Positions 17,640 through 26,560 are shown, counted from the stretch's first letter. The stretch: 64,000 nucleotides of DNA from Paenibacillus sp. FSL K6-3182 (GCF_037976325.1 NZ_CP150265.1:4335501-4399500), one strand, 5' to 3'. Notes: generated by a model not told the origin, from the letters alone. Made by a program: numbers and translations.

Positions 17640-17737
17640 TTAGTCTGCCCTTTAGCTTAATAAAATAGGAGCAGCTGCCGTTGCGTCATACTGCTACATG
17701 ATGGTTGAACTAACGTTCACCGTTAGTTCAATGATTT
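17640..17737 (-). repeat. Family-2 gene-end element E2
   Basis: It contains the cleanest dyad of the family, TTGAACTAACG-TTCAC-CGTTAGTTCAA (plus strand 17705-17731, 11-bp perfect arms). A weaker AGCAG/CTGCT hairpin follows, then TTATTAAGCTAAAGGGCAG on the minus strand. The stop codon of the 155-aa gene is within the dyad. Confidence 0.8.
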
Positions 17738-18190
17738 GGTCGAAATTATCAATTGATTATGCTGGTCTAAGTCGTTTAATGCATCATTGACTGATTCATA
17801 TGAAAAACTCCTCACAATTATTTGATTCTCAATTAAATATACATTACCATCCATATTTCGCTCTAAATAATCCATTAGCCCCGATTTCGTACAGATTGAA
17901 CACCATCTCGTCTGACCATCATTAAATAAAATAGAGATCTCGATGTGTTCTAATGAATTCGCACTTGAATCCTCAACTGAATCGTCAAATTTCCAACTAA
18001 CTATAACGGGTACACTAATTCCAGAACTTACGAAATAATACTTCTTAAACCACCTGGATCGGTTGTTGTCACCTTTTATTTTAAACTGTTCTTTTTCTTC
18101 ATCCTCAGCTATCACTTCATATTCATTACCACGAGTCAATGCTTCTAAATAAGGACCAATGTCATTACAAACTACAATTTTACTAGTCAT
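17723..18190 (-). CDS. Hypothetical protein
   Basis: 155 aa, soluble, mixed alpha/beta, acidic. No recognised family. A WCSICTKSGL segment near residue 97 has a CxxC that could bind metal or form a disulfide. The start ATG 18190 lacks a strong ribosome site but no better one exists. It ends ISTKSLN with codons supplied by the family-2 dyad. Flanked 5' by the right-end core GCTAACAGGCAG at about 18270, so it forms a single-gene module. Confidence 0.55.
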   Translation of the reverse strand: MTSKIVVCNDIGPYLEALTRGNEYEVIAEDEEKEQFKIKGDNNRSRWFKKYYFVSSGISVPVIVSWKFDDSVEDSSANSLEHIEISILFNDGQTRWCSICTKSGLMDYLERNMDGNVYLIENQIIVRSFSYESVNDALNDLDQHNQLIISTKSLN

Positions 18191-18261
18191 TTTTCACACC
18201 CTCATCGTCCTAGAACATTTATTAGTGCTCGATAATAAGTATAACTCTGAAGTCGCATGCT

Positions 18262-18300
18262 GCGTTAAACTGCCTGTTAGCTCAACAAGCCGCCGAACGC
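18262..18300 (-). repeat. Partial family-2 element (E0), right end only
   Basis: The minus strand gives TTGAGCTAACAGGCAGTTTAACG, matching the right-end core GCTAACGGGCAG. The left dyad expected at the stop of the 183-aa gene (18328) is not recognisable. Confidence 0.5.
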
Positions 18301-18327
18301 CGACTGCCTGTTGTTTGTAATTCTGCA

Positions 18328-18879
18328 TTAAAAAAAACACTTCGGACATTTTAACACTTTCCTATTAATCGGTTGCCACGCTTCAAAACAGTTTGAACAT
18401 AGTACCCAACCATCCTCTAATTTCTCTACTGGGAAAGAATTGTTCACTATAATTTCATCACCAAATCGACTTTCTCTTCCCATCCATTCGGAGACTTCGC
18501 GATATAACATTTTACGACAGACAAATACATTGCCATCGAGATTTATCGTTATTTCAGGAGTTTCATTGGCTTTAGAAATATGAAGTGTACCAAAAGAATT
18601 ATATATTTCGTAATTCAATTTAGGTAAGTTCATTTCGACAACATCACCTAGAAGGAGTTCGACAGCGGATGGTTTTTCCCATTGACGTTGAATAAGGATT
18701 CTCATATTGTACTTAAAGCCGCAAACCATTGATAAATGTTTATCAATATATGCGTCATTTATTAAGTGGAATTCCTTAATTAAACCATCATGAAATCCAT
18801 TGACAGAATCAAAAAAACAATCCATCTCTTCTTGTGTTTTTATTTCAATATAACTTTCAACGGAATCCTGGATTGCCAT
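18328..18879 (-). CDS. Hypothetical protein with C-terminal zinc ribbon
   Basis: 183 aa from ATG 18879, preceded by an AGGTGG ribosome site. The N-terminal part is mixed alpha/beta (FFDSVNGFHDGLIKEFHLIN opening). The C-terminus has paired cysteines, CSNCFEAW...CPKCFF, a likely zinc ribbon. No family recalled. It abuts the IS110 remnant, whose truncated left edge lies within 60 bp of the start codon. Confidence 0.6.
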   Translation of the reverse strand: MAIQDSVESYIEIKTQEEMDCFFDSVNGFHDGLIKEFHLINDAYIDKHLSMVCGFKYNMRILIQRQWEKPSAVELLLGDVVEMNLPKLNYEIYNSFGTLHISKANETPEITINLDGNVFVCRKMLYREVSEWMGRESRFGDEIIVNNSFPVEKLEDGWVLCSNCFEAWQPINRKVLKCPKCFF

Positions 18880-18934
18880 GTTTCCACCTCTTTTTTTGGA
18901 GAGTAACGCTTATCACTGTCTTCTTTCTATACAA

Positions 18935-19840
18935 TTATTGAACAAAACCAGCTTACGCAAAGTGAAAACAGATATCGCGGACGCCTATCATCTAGGGGAA
19001 TTGTTCTACAAGGAAGAATTAGAACCGTACAAAAAACGAGGACAATTTATGATGAATCTACGCTATCTGACAAGGCAGTTTGATTCTCTAACTGATATGT
19101 ATGTGCAAGTGAAGCTGCAGTTTCAAGCTGTCCTTGACCAAGTCTTTCCGGAATACCGTGGCGTGTTTGGTGACCTGTACTCGAAGGTATCCCTTCGTTT
19201 TATGGCTCTTCATCCTACCTCTTCCGCGGTGCTGACTAAGTCTCTGAATGACATAACAGCGACGATCCAGTCTCTTACTGGACGGTCGAATTCCGCATGG
19301 GCGCTTGATCGCGCGCTGAAACTAACAGCTGCCGCGGAGCGAAACCCTTTCAAGGAAACTGCTTTTTCAAGCCATCTCATCTCGCTGGAGCTGCTCATTA
19401 ATCTGCTTCTACAGTACCAAGAGCACCTAGTAAACCTCGACTAGTCCATAGATGCTCTGGCTGCAGAATTACATGAGTATGGGTTGATCCAATCGATACC
19501 CGGCATTGGCACCAGAATTGCTGCAACAATACTTGCAGAAGTCGGAGAAATCGATCGATTTGATCATGCAAAAAAGCTCGTTGCATTTGCCGGTGTCGAC
19601 CCAAGCGTCTTCTCTTCCGGCAAGTTTACAGCAACCCGAAATAGGATTACCAAACGCGGTTCCAGAAGGCTTCGAACAACCTTGTATCTGTCCGTACGAT
19701 GCGGTCTGCGCAGCTCGCGCAACCAAAAACTCCGAGCCTTTTACGATAAAAAGCGTGCCGAGGGCAAGCCGTTTAAAGTGGCTATATTGCCTGTGTAAAA
19801 AAGCTATTTCACTGGATTTTCGCGATTCTTACCCATAAGG
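18935..19840 (+). pseudogene. IS110-family transposase, truncated and interrupted
   Basis: The frame opens at NKTSLRKVKTDIADAYHLGE (DEDD-type catalytic domain, first ~90 residues missing) and runs to TAG at 19442. In another frame LIQSIPGIGTRIAATILAEV, FAGVDPSVFSSGKF and ITKRGSRRLRTTLYLSV follow (the Transposase_20 domain with its helix-hairpin-helix). A last frame change gives HWIFAILTHKEAF. IS110 enzymes use a bridge RNA to choose targets. This copy is inactive; two further remnants lie at 28.5 and 37.3 kb. Confidence 0.85.
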
Positions 19841-20010
19841 AAGCATTTCGATTGATCAAATCAGGAAAAAATATCCTGCTTAGGAAAACCTCCCCATCCG
19901 CCAATGAATGGTTTTTTGGCATGCTCTTTTTTCAGTATAACATCATGGACTTTATCCATTAAGTTTTAAATATTGACAAGCTATTAGCTAGAATAGTTCA
20001 ATAATTGAGA
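19841..20010 (+). mobile_element. IS110 right non-coding end
   Basis: This stretch, from CATAAGGAAGCATTTCGATT through a GAAAACCTCCCCATCC hairpin region to GACAAGCTATTAGCTAGAAT, recurs almost unchanged at 37.3-37.5 kb and partly at 28.65-28.72 kb. It defines the element's right boundary at about 20003. Confidence 0.75.
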
Positions 20011-20090
20011 TGAACGGTATGTCCTATGCTTATATATCCATAAACATTGGCATTTACAAAGACAAATAGATAATACTGTGCAATAAAAAA

Positions 20091-20108
20091 GCGCCCAATT
20101 ATGGGCGC
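20091..20108 (-). terminator. Terminator of the gene at 20123
   Basis: GCGCCC-AATTAT-GGGCGC with TTTTTT on the minus strand, 15 bp after the stop. Confidence 0.85.
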
Positions 20109-20122
20109 ATTTTTATAACATG

Positions 20123-20569
20123 TTATAACGTAATTGAAATAAGGTCACGATCCAGAACGATGTTACCATCTTGTGGTACATCCCCAGCTACTCCGAAATG
20201 GTTAACAATAACATTTGAAGTAGCTGAAAGGATGATAACTACTTCATAGTGATCGTTGACACCAGCGAGATTTGTATTGAAAAATCTAAGGGAATTGGCT
20301 GGTATGGTAACGGTGTTGTTACCAATTCTTACTGGTGAATTAGTATCCCAATTAAAGACCATAACGGTTGCGGTTATCGGTGAAGATCTCCGATTCATGA
20401 CTTCGGTATGGGCAAATGTTGTACTTGGATTTTTTTTGAGAACACCTGTGCTTCTAACAGTACCCGAAGTGGTGTTTTTCACCCGAACTTGCTTTTTTAA
20501 CTGAGTGTTCAATTTTTTCTTCATCGCGCTGGTCTTTACTACTCTCTTAGCTGATGTTTTAATTTTCAC
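20123..20569 (-). CDS. Unknown protein, possible spore/exosporium surface protein
   Basis: 148 aa from GTG 20569, chosen because GGAGATGATATA directly precedes it; the longer frame upstream lacks a ribosome site. The first 40 residues are strongly basic (KTSAKRVVKTSAMKKKLN). The rest is beta-rich and Asn/Thr/Val-rich (TATVMVFNWDTNSPVRIGNN, VIVNHFGVAGDVPQDGNIV). The composition resembles small Paenibacillus spore-surface proteins, but I recognise no family. Monocistronic with its own terminator. Confidence 0.55.
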   Translation of the reverse strand: MKIKTSAKRVVKTSAMKKKLNTQLKKQVRVKNTTSGTVRSTGVLKKNPSTTFAHTEVMNRRSSPITATVMVFNWDTNSPVRIGNNTVTIPANSLRFFNTNLAGVNDHYEVVIILSATSNVIVNHFGVAGDVPQDGNIVLDRDLISITL

Positions 20570-20748
20570 TATATCATCTCCTATATTGGGAATAATATAG
20601 TATACATAAAATTGATAGATTTGTTTGTGCGGTATTACTAGTAGATAAGCCCTTTTAATAGAATTGAAAAACGTACTTTTCATTGTACATGAGTGGATAT
20701 CAATACACACTAATAGACAGTATGGTCCGAATACGACGGCAGCCATGG

Positions 20749-20912
20749 TTCGTATTATGGTTCAACTAGATTGATCCTTATACCGTAACCTTTAGAGATA
20801 GTTCACTTAATGAGCAATAAAAAATAGCCACCTGGAAGGGTGGCTCGCACTCAAAAAGAGTGCAAAAGTATAGATAGGAGTGGAGAGTCCTGTCCTGAAC
20901 CTGTAGCTTTTT
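20749..20912 (-). repeat. Family-1 structured repeat, copy C (subtype 2, extended)
   Basis: Minus strand order: AAAAGCTACAGGTTCAGGAC conserved block, CTCTCCACTCCTATCTATAC, hairpin GCACTC-TTTTT-GAGTGC, stem AGCCACC/GGTGGCT, T-rich tract, then a further ~75 nt (TAAGGATCAATCTAGTTGAA..CATAATACGAAC) shared with copies D and F. No gene lies between 20750 and 21500 except an IS remnant. Confidence 0.8.
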
Positions 20913-20979
20913 AGTGTTACACACATTCATATCTTTCTACTTCATTCAAGCAAGTTAACGGCGATGATGCCAATCCATT

Positions 20980-21172
20980 TACATTTGCGAGAAGTTAATT
21001 ATTTCATTCCAATTCATGACCAGAAATGCATTGTCTATCTGGAGTACGACTCGTAGTCGGAAGCCCCTAATAGCTCCGTCGCTTGTGCCTTTAATGCATG
21101 GTTCAAAACGGTCTCGAGCAAGGCAAAAAAAAGCACAATGCCGAAAAAAAGGGTAATTTTTCGGACTGTGCT
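20980..21172 (-). pseudogene. Possible IS256-type transposase scrap and hairpin
   Basis: A short minus-strand frame reads ETVLNHALKAQATELLGASD then YESYSR-stop, reminiscent of the N-terminal region of mutator-type (IS256) transposases. Next to it, 21124-21172 forms an AAGCACA/TGTGCTT hairpin with a long T-run on the minus strand. Both are too small for certainty. Confidence 0.3.
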
Positions 21173-21536
21173 TCCGCCATTCATGTTAATATATTCCTTT
21201 CACATTATCAGACTTCAATAAAGTTAGCTAGTGTAGCAGTATTTCATGATTAATTGGTTTGATTTTAGATTTATTCAACTTTAGTTAGCCTCACGCATCA
21301 AGTCAAAATTAAAAGGCATGAGCCCGGTACAATACCGAGCCCATACCCATCAGGTTGCCTAAAAAACATGTCTAACTTTATGGGTCACTTCATATGTTGG
21401 CTGCCGTTTCTAATTTTCAATGAGCAATCGTTCTCCATTATTAATAAACGCTGCTTAGTGGTGCTGTAACAGAGAAATATAGTTTAAAAAAGCTGGGTTA
21501 TGTGGGCTGCACCTTACACTACCTTAATCAAATGAA
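21173..21536. other. Gene-free stretch
   Basis: AT-rich intergenic DNA. A GGCATGAGCCCGGTACAATACCGAGCCCAT-like GC-rich hairpin near 21316-21345 (GCCCGGTA / TACCGAGC) could be a terminator. Nothing else recognised. Confidence 0.35.
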
Positions 21537-21758
21537 TTGCCGGAACTGGAAGAACGATACCATCTTCTTACCGACCATAGCGTCTTCCATTTGGAGCAAT
21601 TGTTTGAAGAGGGCATACAAGCCTGGTCGATCCGCAGGGATGTGGACGCTCCTCTATTGGCTTCCACCATCACTCATGTTATGACAGGAACACTTAAGCG
21701 GCTGACCATACGAAGTGATATTTATCAACAGGAAAGCAAGTTCGTCGAGTCCGATTAG
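21537..21758 (+). pseudogene. C-terminal fragment of a TetR-like regulator
   Basis: 73 codons: LEERYHLLTDHSVFHLEQLF, EEGIQAWSIRRDVDAPLLAS, then a helical end. The pattern fits the ligand/dimer half of a TetR protein. A short upstream piece (LHYLNQMN) lies one frame away, so a frameshift precedes it, and no helix-turn-helix is found within the 300 bp upstream. Confidence 0.45.
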
Positions 21759-21837
21759 GTTGTGAAATACTTATTCAGTTTCCTGAATGATTACTTAGCT
21801 TATCCCTGTAAGAAAAGCGACTATGTCCGAACAAAAA

Positions 21838-21884
21838 TAATCTCGAATCACCTTGAAATAATCAAGGGGTACGAGATTGTTTAG
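21838..21884. terminator. Hairpin terminator between convergent units
   Basis: AATCTCG..CACCTTGA pairs with TCAAGGGG..CGAGATT around a 5-nt loop, with T-rich flanks on both strands. It sits between the plus-strand TetR fragment and the end of the ger operon. Confidence 0.6.
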
Positions 21885-22021
21885 TCGGTTTGTATTCTAT
21901 ACACTAGTTTGATGTGCTAATCGAGTCTGCTACTTTGAATGGAGCGAGCACCGAACAAAAAGCGGAATTCCGTAAGCTAAGCCATACCATTACCTCTGAT
22001 GACAGCTACGCTTTTACTACT

Positions 22022-22270
22022 CTATACACCCATCCAATCAATGAGTTTGGCGATCCACTGATACGGGTTGAATTGTCGCTCTAAGAATATGCTTATCCAG
22101 TCTGCAAAACCCAGCAAAACGATCGTCACAAACAACCCAATTTCTCTCGCGTTTTTTTTCTTTTGAACCATAACAGAGATGCAAATACCCAAAGCTATAG
22201 CAACGGAAAGAATGAACCAGATCACGATGAAGAACCTGCCTTTTCTTTTCCCAGGCTTTGTTTCATCCAA
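22022..22270 (-). CDS. Small membrane protein ending the ger operon
   Basis: 82 aa with two membrane helices (residues 13-33 and 45-62) joined by a basic loop (VQKKKNAREIG). It overlaps the 3' end of the permease gene by about 50 bp in another frame, so it belongs to the same operon. Some germinant-receptor operons carry a small fourth membrane gene (GerD-subunit type), and position and topology fit, but sequence similarity was not established. Confidence 0.6.
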   Translation of the reverse strand: MDETKPGKRKGRFFIVIWFILSVAIALGICISVMVQKKKNAREIGLFVTIVLLGFADWISIFLERQFNPYQWIAKLIDWMGV

Positions 22271-23328
22271 GTTAAAAAAAGAAGCAACGAAGGGAAAATA
22301 ATGCCGAAAAGTGACATATATTCAAAAGCATATCGTTTGTCAATTTCTATATTTTCCAGAACGTTGTCGAATCCCAACGCGAGTCCGGAAATTAACAAAA
22401 TAAGCGAAATCGCAAGCCATGATCTATCGTTCACGCGAAATAATTGGCATAGTCCCAGCACAGCGCCATAATAAGCAACGGACAGTTTAATAAAAATAGC
22501 AACCAATAAAATAAGCGCAATGGTCGATTCCAGATTTTCGAAAAACGATCCGATATGAAGCTCTTGCACAATCACAAACAAAGGGTATGTATCATGAGAA
22601 GAACGAGTAACTCCAAGCACTCCTATCGTAAAAAAAACAATTAAACTGAGCAACAATGTAGCAACCACAACTCCTAGTAAAAAGCTAACATTCCTTCTGC
22701 TTCGGACATATGGTAACAGCATCATAAAGACGATAGATTCCATAAAAGGAAAACCGAGTATGGACCGGGTCTCTTTCATCGTCGTCCATACGTTCATTCG
22801 AAACATACCTTGAAAACGATCCCAATTCCATTCGGAAAGCGCAACAAAGAATATAAATAAAAATACCAGAGTAATGAGAGGTAACAATAATTCTGTTGCT
22901 CTTGCAATCGTCTCTACCCCCTTGATAACAGCATAACAAATAATGAGGAGAAACATGACATGGAATACGGTTATAGGTGTTAGGGGAAATAGGGTTTGCT
23001 TCATAAAATCGCCAAGATTTCTAGTGATTAAAGCGGAAACATGCACAAAGTACCCTATATATAGTAGCGCGATCAGCCCGCCGATTACCTTTCCGGCTGC
23101 ATGGGTACAAATCTGGACGATTGTAAGTCCGGGGTAATGATTAGCTAGCTTTATCCAGATAAAGGACATAACCACACCAGCAGTTCCTGCCCATATCGGA
23201 ACGATCCAAGCGTCTTGCTTTGCCATGGCGATTAGTCCAGCGGGGCGAAAAAAAAATGAAGTCCCGAGCAAATAACCGATTACCAAAATAAAAAATTGCC
23301 AAGCGCTTATTTGACCTTTCTCCATCAT
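22222..23328 (-). CDS. Spore germination permease, GerAB family
   Basis: 368 aa with about ten membrane helices, APC-like fold. QISAWQFFILVIGYLLGTS and the internal VRSRRNV loop are typical of GerAB proteins (endospore germination permeases). GerAB is the germinant-binding subunit of the inner-membrane receptor complex with GerAA and GerAC. Third in the A-C-B order; starts by ATGA overlap with the gerAC stop. Germinant not predictable. Confidence 0.9.
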   Translation of the reverse strand: MMEKGQISAWQFFILVIGYLLGTSFFFRPAGLIAMAKQDAWIVPIWAGTAGVVMSFIWIKLANHYPGLTIVQICTHAAGKVIGGLIALLYIGYFVHVSALITRNLGDFMKQTLFPLTPITVFHVMFLLIICYAVIKGVETIARATELLLPLITLVFLFIFFVALSEWNWDRFQGMFRMNVWTTMKETRSILGFPFMESIVFMMLLPYVRSRRNVSFLLGVVVATLLLSLIVFFTIGVLGVTRSSHDTYPLFVIVQELHIGSFFENLESTIALILLVAIFIKLSVAYYGAVLGLCQLFRVNDRSWLAISLILLISGLALGFDNVLENIEIDKRYAFEYMSLFGIIFPSLLLFLTWMKQSLGKEKAGSSS

Positions 23329-24509
23329 TTAACCCCCTTATACGGATTTATGATTTCGCCAATATCGGTAATCTTGCTCTTTACGGAAAACTGAAACTTC
23401 GTTTGATTCCAAGCATTTTTCTGCTTTTGTACGGCCTTCCACTCTTTGCCACGTTTATACTTGATTTTGTCCTCCAAGCCAAACAAGTCCCATTCTTTTC
23501 TTATCGTATCCTGATAAAAATCGGTTGTTTTTTCTTGAACCTGCCTGTTAAAAGCTTCTATGATTTCGGTTAGATTTTCTAAGGTTAAGTCCTTCTTTTG
23601 TTCATTGTTTATAATGACGAGACGGGTACTTATATCGACTTTCCAAACTGGCACCCCAGAAACGATGTACAGGTGATTGTGGACTTTCAGTTTGGTTGCT
23701 TGAAGATCAACCTTGCGACCATTTACCGTCAACGACTCAAAAAATAAATTGCTTTCCCCTTTCAATAAAATGTAATAAGCCATTTGCTTCAATTTCAATT
23801 TCCCAATCATTCGGTCATGCTTAAAAACAGCGCCGCCGCTCAATATGAGGTTCCCCTGGTTTGCATTGATCTGTTCATATCGGTCTGTCGTGGACAACAG
23901 CTTTGATCCGCTAATGCTCAGCATAGGCATCACAGTTAGTATCGAAGATTCCATATTTTCCACCAGATCTTTGACACGTGACTTCTTGCTCACTCTCCCA
24001 GTTGATTCGGACTGGATCTCAATCAGAGAACGGAGGTAACGTCCCGGCAGTCTCTCTAACGAGGTATATGTCATCATCACATCTGAAAGCGGCGAATCCG
24101 TAATGAATAAGTAGAGATTGGAGCGCCTATTATACATCCTCTCATAAAAGTTGAGAAATGGATTCAAGCCCTGTCTGGCATATCGTTCGGTAATAATTTC
24201 CGACTGGTACTGATCGGGAAACAGCTTCCGCGGTAAGATATCGGCCGTTTTAATCCCTAACTCTGCTATGCTGGACGCCTGAACTCTATACGTATAAACT
24301 GGGGACTTGATACCTCCCCCCTTCTGGGTAGCAATCGCCTCTGGATTAGCAATTTGATAATAGACAATCTGTTTATGGGTGTTCGGGTCCATATCTGCTC
24401 CTACCAGCTCTCCGATAGCCAATTGATTAATTTCAACCTTATCCCAACATCCAGTTAAGCAGCATAAACAGACTCCGATCATAATGTTCTTCCTTGTGAA
24501 CCATTTCAT
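23325..24509 (-). CDS. Germinant receptor lipoprotein, Ger(x)C family
   Basis: 394 aa from ATG 24509, which overlaps the gerAA stop (ATGA). Signal peptide with lipobox LTGC (Cys near residue 21) and the typical CWDKVEINQLAIGELVGADM. The C-terminal domain ends near YKGVK. As a lipoprotein subunit it is anchored outside the spore inner membrane. The C-terminal DIFGFG-type motif is replaced here by DLFGLEDKIKYKRGKEW, still in family range. A separate gerAC scrap lies at 13.1 kb. Confidence 0.9.
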   Translation of the reverse strand: MKWFTRKNIMIGVCLCCLTGCWDKVEINQLAIGELVGADMDPNTHKQIVYYQIANPEAIATQKGGGIKSPVYTYRVQASSIAELGIKTADILPRKLFPDQYQSEIITERYARQGLNPFLNFYERMYNRRSNLYLFITDSPLSDVMMTYTSLERLPGRYLRSLIEIQSESTGRVSKKSRVKDLVENMESSILTVMPMLSISGSKLLSTTDRYEQINANQGNLILSGGAVFKHDRMIGKLKLKQMAYYILLKGESNLFFESLTVNGRKVDLQATKLKVHNHLYIVSGVPVWKVDISTRLVIINNEQKKDLTLENLTEIIEAFNRQVQEKTTDFYQDTIRKEWDLFGLEDKIKYKRGKEWKAVQKQKNAWNQTKFQFSVKSKITDIGEIINPYKGVK

Positions 24510-26005
24510 GAGCTTCCCCTTTGCTTTCTCCTTGTTTGATTTATTTGAGGATAAGTTTTCATCCATGGCCGAGGTACTCTAATAAGGAGATCTTTCCAGT
24601 CAGATAAGGAGGTCGGAGCAACTGGAGAAAGATAAGGGACCCCGAACGATTTAATCGAAGCTAAATGCACCACGGTAAAGAGCACGCCGCATAATAAACC
24701 GAAAAATCCCATAAAACCTGCGAGCGCCATGTAGAAAAATTGAAGCAGCCGTTGTGTTATACCGAAACTATAGGATGGTGCAACAAAATTGGAGATCGCC
24801 GTAACCGCTACAACAATAACCATTGCGGCCGAAACGAGCCCTGCTGAAACAGCCGCTTCTCCCAATACCAACGCGCCAACAATGGAAATGGCCTGTCCAG
24901 CGATCCTAGGCATTCGAAGACCTGCTTCGCGTAACACTTCAAACATGACCATCATGATGATCGCTTCAACAAAAGCGGGAAAAGGGACCCCTACCCTCTG
25001 TGCTGAGAGGTTGATTAATAGAGAATGTGGAAGGAACTCCTGATGAAAGGATACGACGGCAATGTAGAGAGAAGGAACGAATACGGACAGCATAAAAGAA
25101 AGCATTCGCAGCCAGCGCAGGAGAGTGGCGATATTAGCTCTTTGATAATAATCTTCCGGTGCAATAAAGAATTGAAAGAAAGTGACCGGACCGACCAACG
25201 CGTCTGGAGTTCCATCCACGAGCACACCAACCCGTCCTTCCAACAGGTGAGACGCCATAACATCAGGCCGTTCTGTTTTCAACAGAGTAGAAAAAGGGGA
25301 AATGGTTTTATCCTGAATCCACTCTTCTACATAAGTGCTGTCCAAAATACTATCGATCTGGATCGAACGGACGCGTTTTCGGAATTCGTCTACTACTGCT
25401 ACAGGGGCAAGACTCCCCAGGTAGAGTAAACTGACTTTCGTTTCCGTTTCCGTACCGATTATGAACTGCTCAATCCGAAAATGAATGTTTTTGATTCGTT
25501 TGCGTAGGAGAGATAAGTTGACAGCAATATCTTCTGTAAACCCTTCCTGCGGTCCTTGAACAGTAGATTCTATCAAGGGCTCCGTTACGTTTCGGTGAGG
25601 TGTCATGGACGCATCAAGCAACAGCACATGGCGTGACTTAGAGATAACTAACAAACATTTTCCCTTCAGCAAACTTTGAACACAGCGGTGAAAATCTGTG
25701 GTAAATGAAATAGAACTAAAGGGAATTCGGCTTTGTAACGTGTTGATGATGTTCTCCGATGAATCCAACTCGCTGTAGATGGGCTCTTCGGATAAGAAGT
25801 GAAGTAATTCATGTTCAATTTTATTTTTATCGACTAATGTTTCAATAAAAACACAAAAACCGTGAAGATTTTTTGATAAAGTAAAAGTGTGTATCACTAG
25901 ATCAGGCGGATTGTGTAGGATGTCCTTTATTTGGTTAACAAATGTTTTTGGATTGTTACCATCAAAGATAGGATAATCGGTCTGATTCAAATCGTTTTTT
26001 AGCAT
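24506..26005 (-). CDS. Germinant receptor subunit, GerAA family
   Basis: 499 aa from ATG 26005, where GAGGAG lies 7 nt upstream; a start five codons earlier overlaps that site. The soluble N-terminal domain (about 1-240) is followed by membrane segments from about 290 with FPAFVEAIIMMVMFEVLREA and GLRMPRIAGQAISIVGALVL, hallmark of GerAA/SpoVAF. GVLVDGTPDALVGPVTFFQFF precedes them. First gene of the operon; a forespore sigma-G promoter is expected upstream but I could not identify one. Confidence 0.92.
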   Translation of the reverse strand: MLKNDLNQTDYPIFDGNNPKTFVNQIKDILHNPPDLVIHTFTLSKNLHGFCVFIETLVDKNKIEHELLHFLSEEPIYSELDSSENIINTLQSRIPFSSISFTTDFHRCVQSLLKGKCLLVISKSRHVLLLDASMTPHRNVTEPLIESTVQGPQEGFTEDIAVNLSLLRKRIKNIHFRIEQFIIGTETETKVSLLYLGSLAPVAVVDEFRKRVRSIQIDSILDSTYVEEWIQDKTISPFSTLLKTERPDVMASHLLEGRVGVLVDGTPDALVGPVTFFQFFIAPEDYYQRANIATLLRWLRMLSFMLSVFVPSLYIAVVSFHQEFLPHSLLINLSAQRVGVPFPAFVEAIIMMVMFEVLREAGLRMPRIAGQAISIVGALVLGEAAVSAGLVSAAMVIVVAVTAISNFVAPSYSFGITQRLLQFFYMALAGFMGFFGLLCGVLFTVVHLASIKSFGVPYLSPVAPTSLSDWKDLLIRVPRPWMKTYPQINQTRRKQRGSS

Positions 26006-26297
26006 CCGCAAACTCCTCATTTTTACATTGCATTATCCCAGTATTACCATTAGGTTATTGAATATGCACCCCTAAGGAACGGGTGATTTGTATTTCGATG
26101 AATCCATAACGTACTTCAAAGGGTTTCAATGTAATTTACGAGTTTGAAAATAAGAGAGAGCTTCCTCCTCTTCCTCGAAACATCAAATCCTATGAATGCA
26201 TGACAAAGGAATGAAGCGAAGTGATGATTTATTTATTGTTCATGTACAGAAAAGTATCCGGATTTCAACAATGCGACATATGATATCAGAATGCGGT

Positions 26298-26556
26298 AGA
26301 TATGTTTCTTCATATGCAAAACGAAAGAGGGAACGAACAAAACGAATGCGGTGCCCTAGACTGCTTGGCTTCAATCGATCGGACTGCTGAGCTAGGTTTT
26401 CCTTAAGCAGAATCAAAGTTATTTCAGAGATATCTAAATCCCCGAGTTCCGTAACCAGCATCTTGAGCTGCAGGGCATAGGCTTTCAATGTATTTGGACT
26501 AAACCCTTGGATTCGCTTATCCGTTTCATATTGACGTCATAGTTCGCTTAATATCA
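26298..26556 (-). pseudogene. Tyrosine recombinase (integrase), N-terminal remnant
   Basis: From ATG 26556 the frame reads MILSEL, TGA, then RQYETDKRIQGFSPNTLKAY, ALQLKMLVTELGDLDISEIT, then SSLGHRIRFVRSLFRFAYEE. This is the SAM-like core-binding domain of XerC/D-type recombinases. Similarity stops after YEETYL and the catalytic domain (R..H.R.Y) is missing. A homologous remnant at 31.5 kb carries the same TGA at codon 7, so the two share a history or the codon was Trp in the ancestor. Confidence 0.75.
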
Positions 26557-26560
26557 TAAT

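Noticed and set aside
14640..18300. Family-2 elements as canonical integron attC sites
   Set aside because: The canonical end boxes (RYYYAAC and GTTRRRY in the right polarity) are not matched, so I describe them only as attC-like in arrangement.
20790..20930. Short peptide frame (MNVCNTKKLQVQDRT..) through family-1 copy C on the minus strand
   Set aside because: Not open in other copies (copy E has ATG TAA at this place) and without a ribosome site.
22163..22471. 102-codon plus-strand open frame over the ger operon
   Set aside because: Antisense shadow of the GerAB and small membrane genes.
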